The notes beneath the pieces are model-generated. The model was not told the DNA's origin. It made no database searches and saw nothing but the letters and a program-made list of their open reading frames with translations. The position numbers were made by a program, and so were the translations under genes. From positions 1 to 64,000 of the forward strand of contig NZ_BDFD01000016.1 in NCBI RefSeq assembly GCF_001895085.1: 64,000 nucleotides of DNA, in the 5' to 3' direction. Numbering within the stretch: the first letter of the stretch is position 1; each line of letters starts with the position of its first letter. Positions 61,352 through 64,000 of this stretch are shown one piece after another. This stretch comes from Mariprofundus micogutta (GTDB lineage: Bacteria; Pseudomonadota; Zetaproteobacteria; Mariprofundales; Mariprofundaceae).

Positions 61352-62134
61352 GTGGGTATTCTTGAAGGTAAAAAAGGTTTAATCCTTGGAGTGGCTAACA
61401 ATAAATCTATCGCATGGGGTGTTGCCCAGGCGGCCAAACGCGAGGGTGCTACCCTTGGATTTAATTATCTTGGTGAGATGATGGAAAAACGTGTGCGTCC
61501 GCTGGCCGAGAGCCTGGATGCCGACATCATCGCGCCGATGAATGTTTCTGAAGAAGCCAGTATTGATGCATTTTTCGCACAGGTGAAGGAGCAGTGGGGT
61601 GAGATCGATTTCATTGTGCATTCGATAGCCTTTGCCAATAAAGATGCTCTGCAGAACGGCTTTTCAAACACGTCGCGCGAAGATTTCCATCTTGCTTTGG
61701 ACATTTCTGCATACTCGTTTGTTGCTTGTGCGCAGCGCGCAGCACCAATGATGAAGGCCGGCGGTAGCATGGTCACCATGTCCTACCTTGGAGCTGAACG
61801 TGCGGTTCCGGGTTATGGCGTTATGGGCGTTGCCAAGGCAGCACTTGAAGCATCAACGCGTTATCTTGCACAGGATCTTGGACAGGATGGCATACGTGTG
61901 AACTCAGTCTCAGCTGGTCCGATCCGTACTCTGGCTGCATCAGCGGTTGGTGATTTCCGCAAGTTGATGGAGAAGAGCGCTCGTGGCTCCATGCTGGGAC
62001 GCAATGTATCTCAGGAAGAGGTGGGTAACACCACGGTTTATCTGCTATCTGATTTGGCATCGGGTGTGACCGGTGAACTTCATTATGTCGATGCCGGCTT
62101 CCATATCGGCGCAGGCGATCCGGAAGTCGATTAA
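61352..62134 (+). CDS. fabI: enoyl-[acyl-carrier-protein] reductase (NADH)
   Basis: Last step of each fatty-acid elongation cycle. [15 protein letters not shown] (11-25) replaces the classic SDR glycine motif as in FabI. Catalytic residues Y145, Y155 and K162 are present ([20 protein letters not shown]). 260 residues. It starts at a GTG with AGGAG about 10 bases before it. aroC begins two bases after its stop. Confidence 0.95.
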   Translation: MGILEGKKGLILGVANNKSIAWGVAQAAKREGATLGFNYLGEMMEKRVRPLAESLDADIIAPMNVSEEASIDAFFAQVKEQWGEIDFIVHSIAFANKDALQNGFSNTSREDFHLALDISAYSFVACAQRAAPMMKAGGSMVTMSYLGAERAVPGYGVMGVAKAALEASTRYLAQDLGQDGIRVNSVSAGPIRTLAASAVGDFRKLMEKSARGSMLGRNVSQEEVGNTTVYLLSDLASGVTGELHYVDAGFHIGAGDPEVD

Positions 62135-62136
62135 TC

Positions 62137-63198
62137 GTGTCCGGCTCTTCGTTCGGACAGATATTCAGAGTTACTACTGCTGGCGAATCGCATGGTGCAG
62201 CGCTGGTAGCCATTGTTGAGGGTTGCCCTGCCGGTCTGGCTTTAAGCGAAGCCGATATACAGCCGGATCTGGATCGGCGAAAGCCGGGCCAGTCCAAATA
62301 CACCACACAGCGCCGTGAGGCTGATGAGGTGGAAATTCTCTCCGGCGTTTTCGAGGGTAAAACAACAGGTTGTCCTATTGCACTGTTGATACGAAATACC
62401 GATCAGCGCAGTAAGGATTACTCCGATATCAAGGATAAATTCCGTCCTGGGCATGCCGATTTTACCTATTTTGAGAAATACGGCAGGCGCGATTATCGCG
62501 GCGGCGGCCGTTCTTCAGCACGTGAAACTGCGGTGCGCGTGGCGGCAGGTGCTGTGGCCAGGAGGCTACTGGCCGAATCCGGCATCTCCATTATGGGCTG
62601 GGTGGACCAGATCGGACCTGTAAAAGCTGATCCGACGGCATTCAGCGCTGATGAAATCTCTAATAACCCATTTTTCTGTCCCGATGCAGCTGCGGCTGAA
62701 CAGATGGCATCGTTTATGGATGGCTTGCGCAAGTCCGGTGATTCGATCGGTGCCGGTGTCACGGTTGAGGCGCATGGCATGATTCCCGGCCTTGGTGAAC
62801 CCGTGTTCGACAGACTTGATGCTGATATAGCTAAATCATTGATGAATATTCCGGCAGTGAAAGCGGTGGAAATCGGCGATGGCATGGCGTGCATTGAGGC
62901 CAGGGGTTCAGAATTTGGCGATGCGATCCGAATGGACGGTTTTCAGAGTAATCATGCTGGCGGCATTCTGGGGGGTATATCCAATGGCGATACCATTCAT
63001 GCCCGCATGGCATTGAAACCGACCTCATCCATTTTGACTTCACGCCCCACGATTGATATTCATGGGGATGAAACTGAGATTGTGACCAAGGGTCGTCATG
63101 ATCCATGCGTGGGTATCAGGGCTGTGCCGATTGCCGAAGCGATGCTGGCGCTGGTGTTGGCTGATCATCTCTTGCGCCACAGGGCTAGCAGGATTTAA
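62137..63198 (+). CDS. aroC: chorismate synthase
   Basis: FMNH2-dependent last step of the shikimate pathway, making the chorismate used by UbiC. Signatures [18 protein letters not shown] (residues 16-33), [20 protein letters not shown] and [17 protein letters not shown] are present. The end region [20 protein letters not shown] is intact. 353 residues from a GTG. Confidence 0.95.
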   Translation: MSGSSFGQIFRVTTAGESHGAALVAIVEGCPAGLALSEADIQPDLDRRKPGQSKYTTQRREADEVEILSGVFEGKTTGCPIALLIRNTDQRSKDYSDIKDKFRPGHADFTYFEKYGRRDYRGGGRSSARETAVRVAAGAVARRLLAESGISIMGWVDQIGPVKADPTAFSADEISNNPFFCPDAAAAEQMASFMDGLRKSGDSIGAGVTVEAHGMIPGLGEPVFDRLDADIAKSLMNIPAVKAVEIGDGMACIEARGSEFGDAIRMDGFQSNHAGGILGGISNGDTIHARMALKPTSSILTSRPTIDIHGDETEIVTKGRHDPCVGIRAVPIAEAMLALVLADHLLRHRASRI

Positions 63199-63252
63199 TT
63201 CCCATCGGTCAGGAGTCCATTCGCTGGCCTGTTTCAGGCTGAAACTTAACGA

Positions 63253-64000
63253 TTATTGTTGCGCAGGTTCCAGCCATGTGCCGGTTAAACCGGTCTTGTT
63301 GCGGATCTCTTGCATTTTTTGCCTTGCCAGTTTGTTACCAAGCTGTTCGGCGTAGCAGAGGCGATACCAGATTTTACTGCTGACGTTTACCTGTCTGATC
63401 GCTGTTTCAAAACCGTAACCTTTGAGCCTTTCCTGCTCGCGGGTGGCCTGAGCCTCAGTTTCAAGCGATGTCAGATTGATGATGTATGTTTTGATACCTG
63501 TATGATCGGCTGTGTGTTCTGGATTTGCAGTGCTCTCAGCGCTACTGTCTGAAGTGTCGGCTGTGGCTGGTGCCGCACTAGCAGTTTCTGCCACGGGGGT
63601 GGAAACTTCAGTATCCGGTGTGCCTGTTTCAGTCGCAGGCGATGAATCGTTTACTGCGTCGGGTTGTTCAGCAGAGCTGGCCTCAGATGAAGCAGGCTCA
63701 TCATCAAATTCATCTTCACTCCAGTCCTCATCTTCTTCCCAACCATCATCCGTGGACTCTTGTTTGGGCGGATTACCATCGTATATCTTATATATGCGAT
63801 TCTGACGCCATGCTTCTCGCGTGAATATATATGGATCCAGAGCCAGCTCGTCACGTGCATTCGATGCATCGAGAAGTTGTGCCCGTTTATCGACATATTT
63901 CAGCACAGCCACTGGAATAGTGACTTGCGGAGCCAGTACAAAACCAGCCCAGAATAGGGGGTCGGTTGCAGTGGCAGTGACAAAATCAGGTGTGTTTCGT
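63253..64000 (-). CDS. SPOR-domain protein, N-terminal part beyond the window
   Basis: The frame stays open to the right edge, so the start is missing. The first visible part reads DFVTATATDPLFWAGFVLAP, which resembles the end of a CHAT-type caspase-like domain (…PYYWAGFVL…), a tentative likeness. Then a helical segment, an 80-residue acidic and Ser/Thr/Ala-rich linker, and a C-terminal SPOR-type domain (TYIINLTSLETEAQATREQE; KIWYRLCYAEQLGNKLARQK) that binds denuded septal peptidoglycan. A GTG at 63912 is an internal alternative start. Confidence 0.7.
   Translation of the reverse strand, partial: RNTPDFVTATATDPLFWAGFVLAPQVTIPVAVLKYVDKRAQLLDASNARDELALDPYIFTREAWRQNRIYKIYDGNPPKQESTDDGWEEDEDWSEDEFDDEPASSEASSAEQPDAVNDSSPATETGTPDTEVSTPVAETASAAPATADTSDSSAESTANPEHTADHTGIKTYIINLTSLETEAQATREQERLKGYGFETAIRQVNVSSKIWYRLCYAEQLGNKLARQKMQEIRNKTGLTGTWLEPAQQ

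Overview
The window looks like the chromosome of a free-living, respiratory Gram-negative bacterium, probably a proteobacterium. The evidence is meso-DAP peptidoglycan recycling (mpl), ubiquinone synthesis (ubiC, ubiA), an unfused 14-gene nuo operon, an F-type ATP synthase operon, type IV pilus genes and fabI. Base composition is near 50% GC. My best guess is a Zetaproteobacterium (Mariprofundus-like); that is an impression from gene content, not something proven here.

Layout. 1-3.4 kb: mpl, fbp and a family 4 uracil-DNA glycosylase. 3.4-3.9 kb: two 23-codon membrane-peptide genes, each preceded by a CRP/FNR-type palindrome. 4-6.2 kb: rsmE, divergent from ubiC-ubiA. 6.3-6.65 kb: tmRNA (ssrA). 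6.65-15.04 kb: an integrated element in the 3' end of ssrA. It carries a tyrosine integrase, an AlpA-type regulator, a Prim-Pol/helicase, a Nu1-like small terminase and a Panacea toxin-antitoxin pair, but no capsid, tail or large-terminase gene. This is the make-up of a phage satellite (PICI/P4-like). 15.3-15.9 kb: two more tiny membrane-protein genes, divergent, with the same type of palindrome; one is frameshifted. 16.2-30.5 kb: nuoA-N. 30.7-37.5 kb: atpIBEFHAGDC. 37.7-40.9 kb: glmU-glmS. 40.9-43.5 kb: a YceH-type protein, an RluA-type pseudouridine synthase and aroE. 43.5-50.7 kb: pilB, pilC, pilS, pilR, pilD and coaE. 50.9-52.6 kb: rho with a long basic N-terminal extension. 52.7-53.9 kb: two orphan response regulators, one with a cysteine cluster. 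53.9-64 kb: mixed metabolic and envelope genes, including selO, a YqaE/Pmp3 peptide, a PA2779/PA2778 pair, a rhodanese, a small metallopeptidase, fabI and aroC. A SPOR-domain gene runs off the right edge.

How it fits together. Complex I and ATP synthase lie back to back and, with ubiquinone synthesis, form the core of aerobic energy conservation. GlmU and GlmS feed cell-wall precursors. The pilus genes give an assembly ATPase, platform protein, prepilin peptidase and their two-component regulators. The satellite has replaced the 3' end and terminator of ssrA with its own copies; the old ssrA terminator seems to remain about 8.4 kb away, beyond attR.

The least explained signal is a set of four tiny single-helix protein genes at two loci. 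Each has a TGTGA-N6-TCACA-like palindrome 55-59 bases before its start codon, the distance expected for direct activation by a CRP/FNR-family protein. Other points of interest are a structured RNA in the satellite resembling phage C4/CI antisense RNA, a tmRNA tag ending in AYAA, and a receiver-domain protein with a CxxCxxxC cluster.
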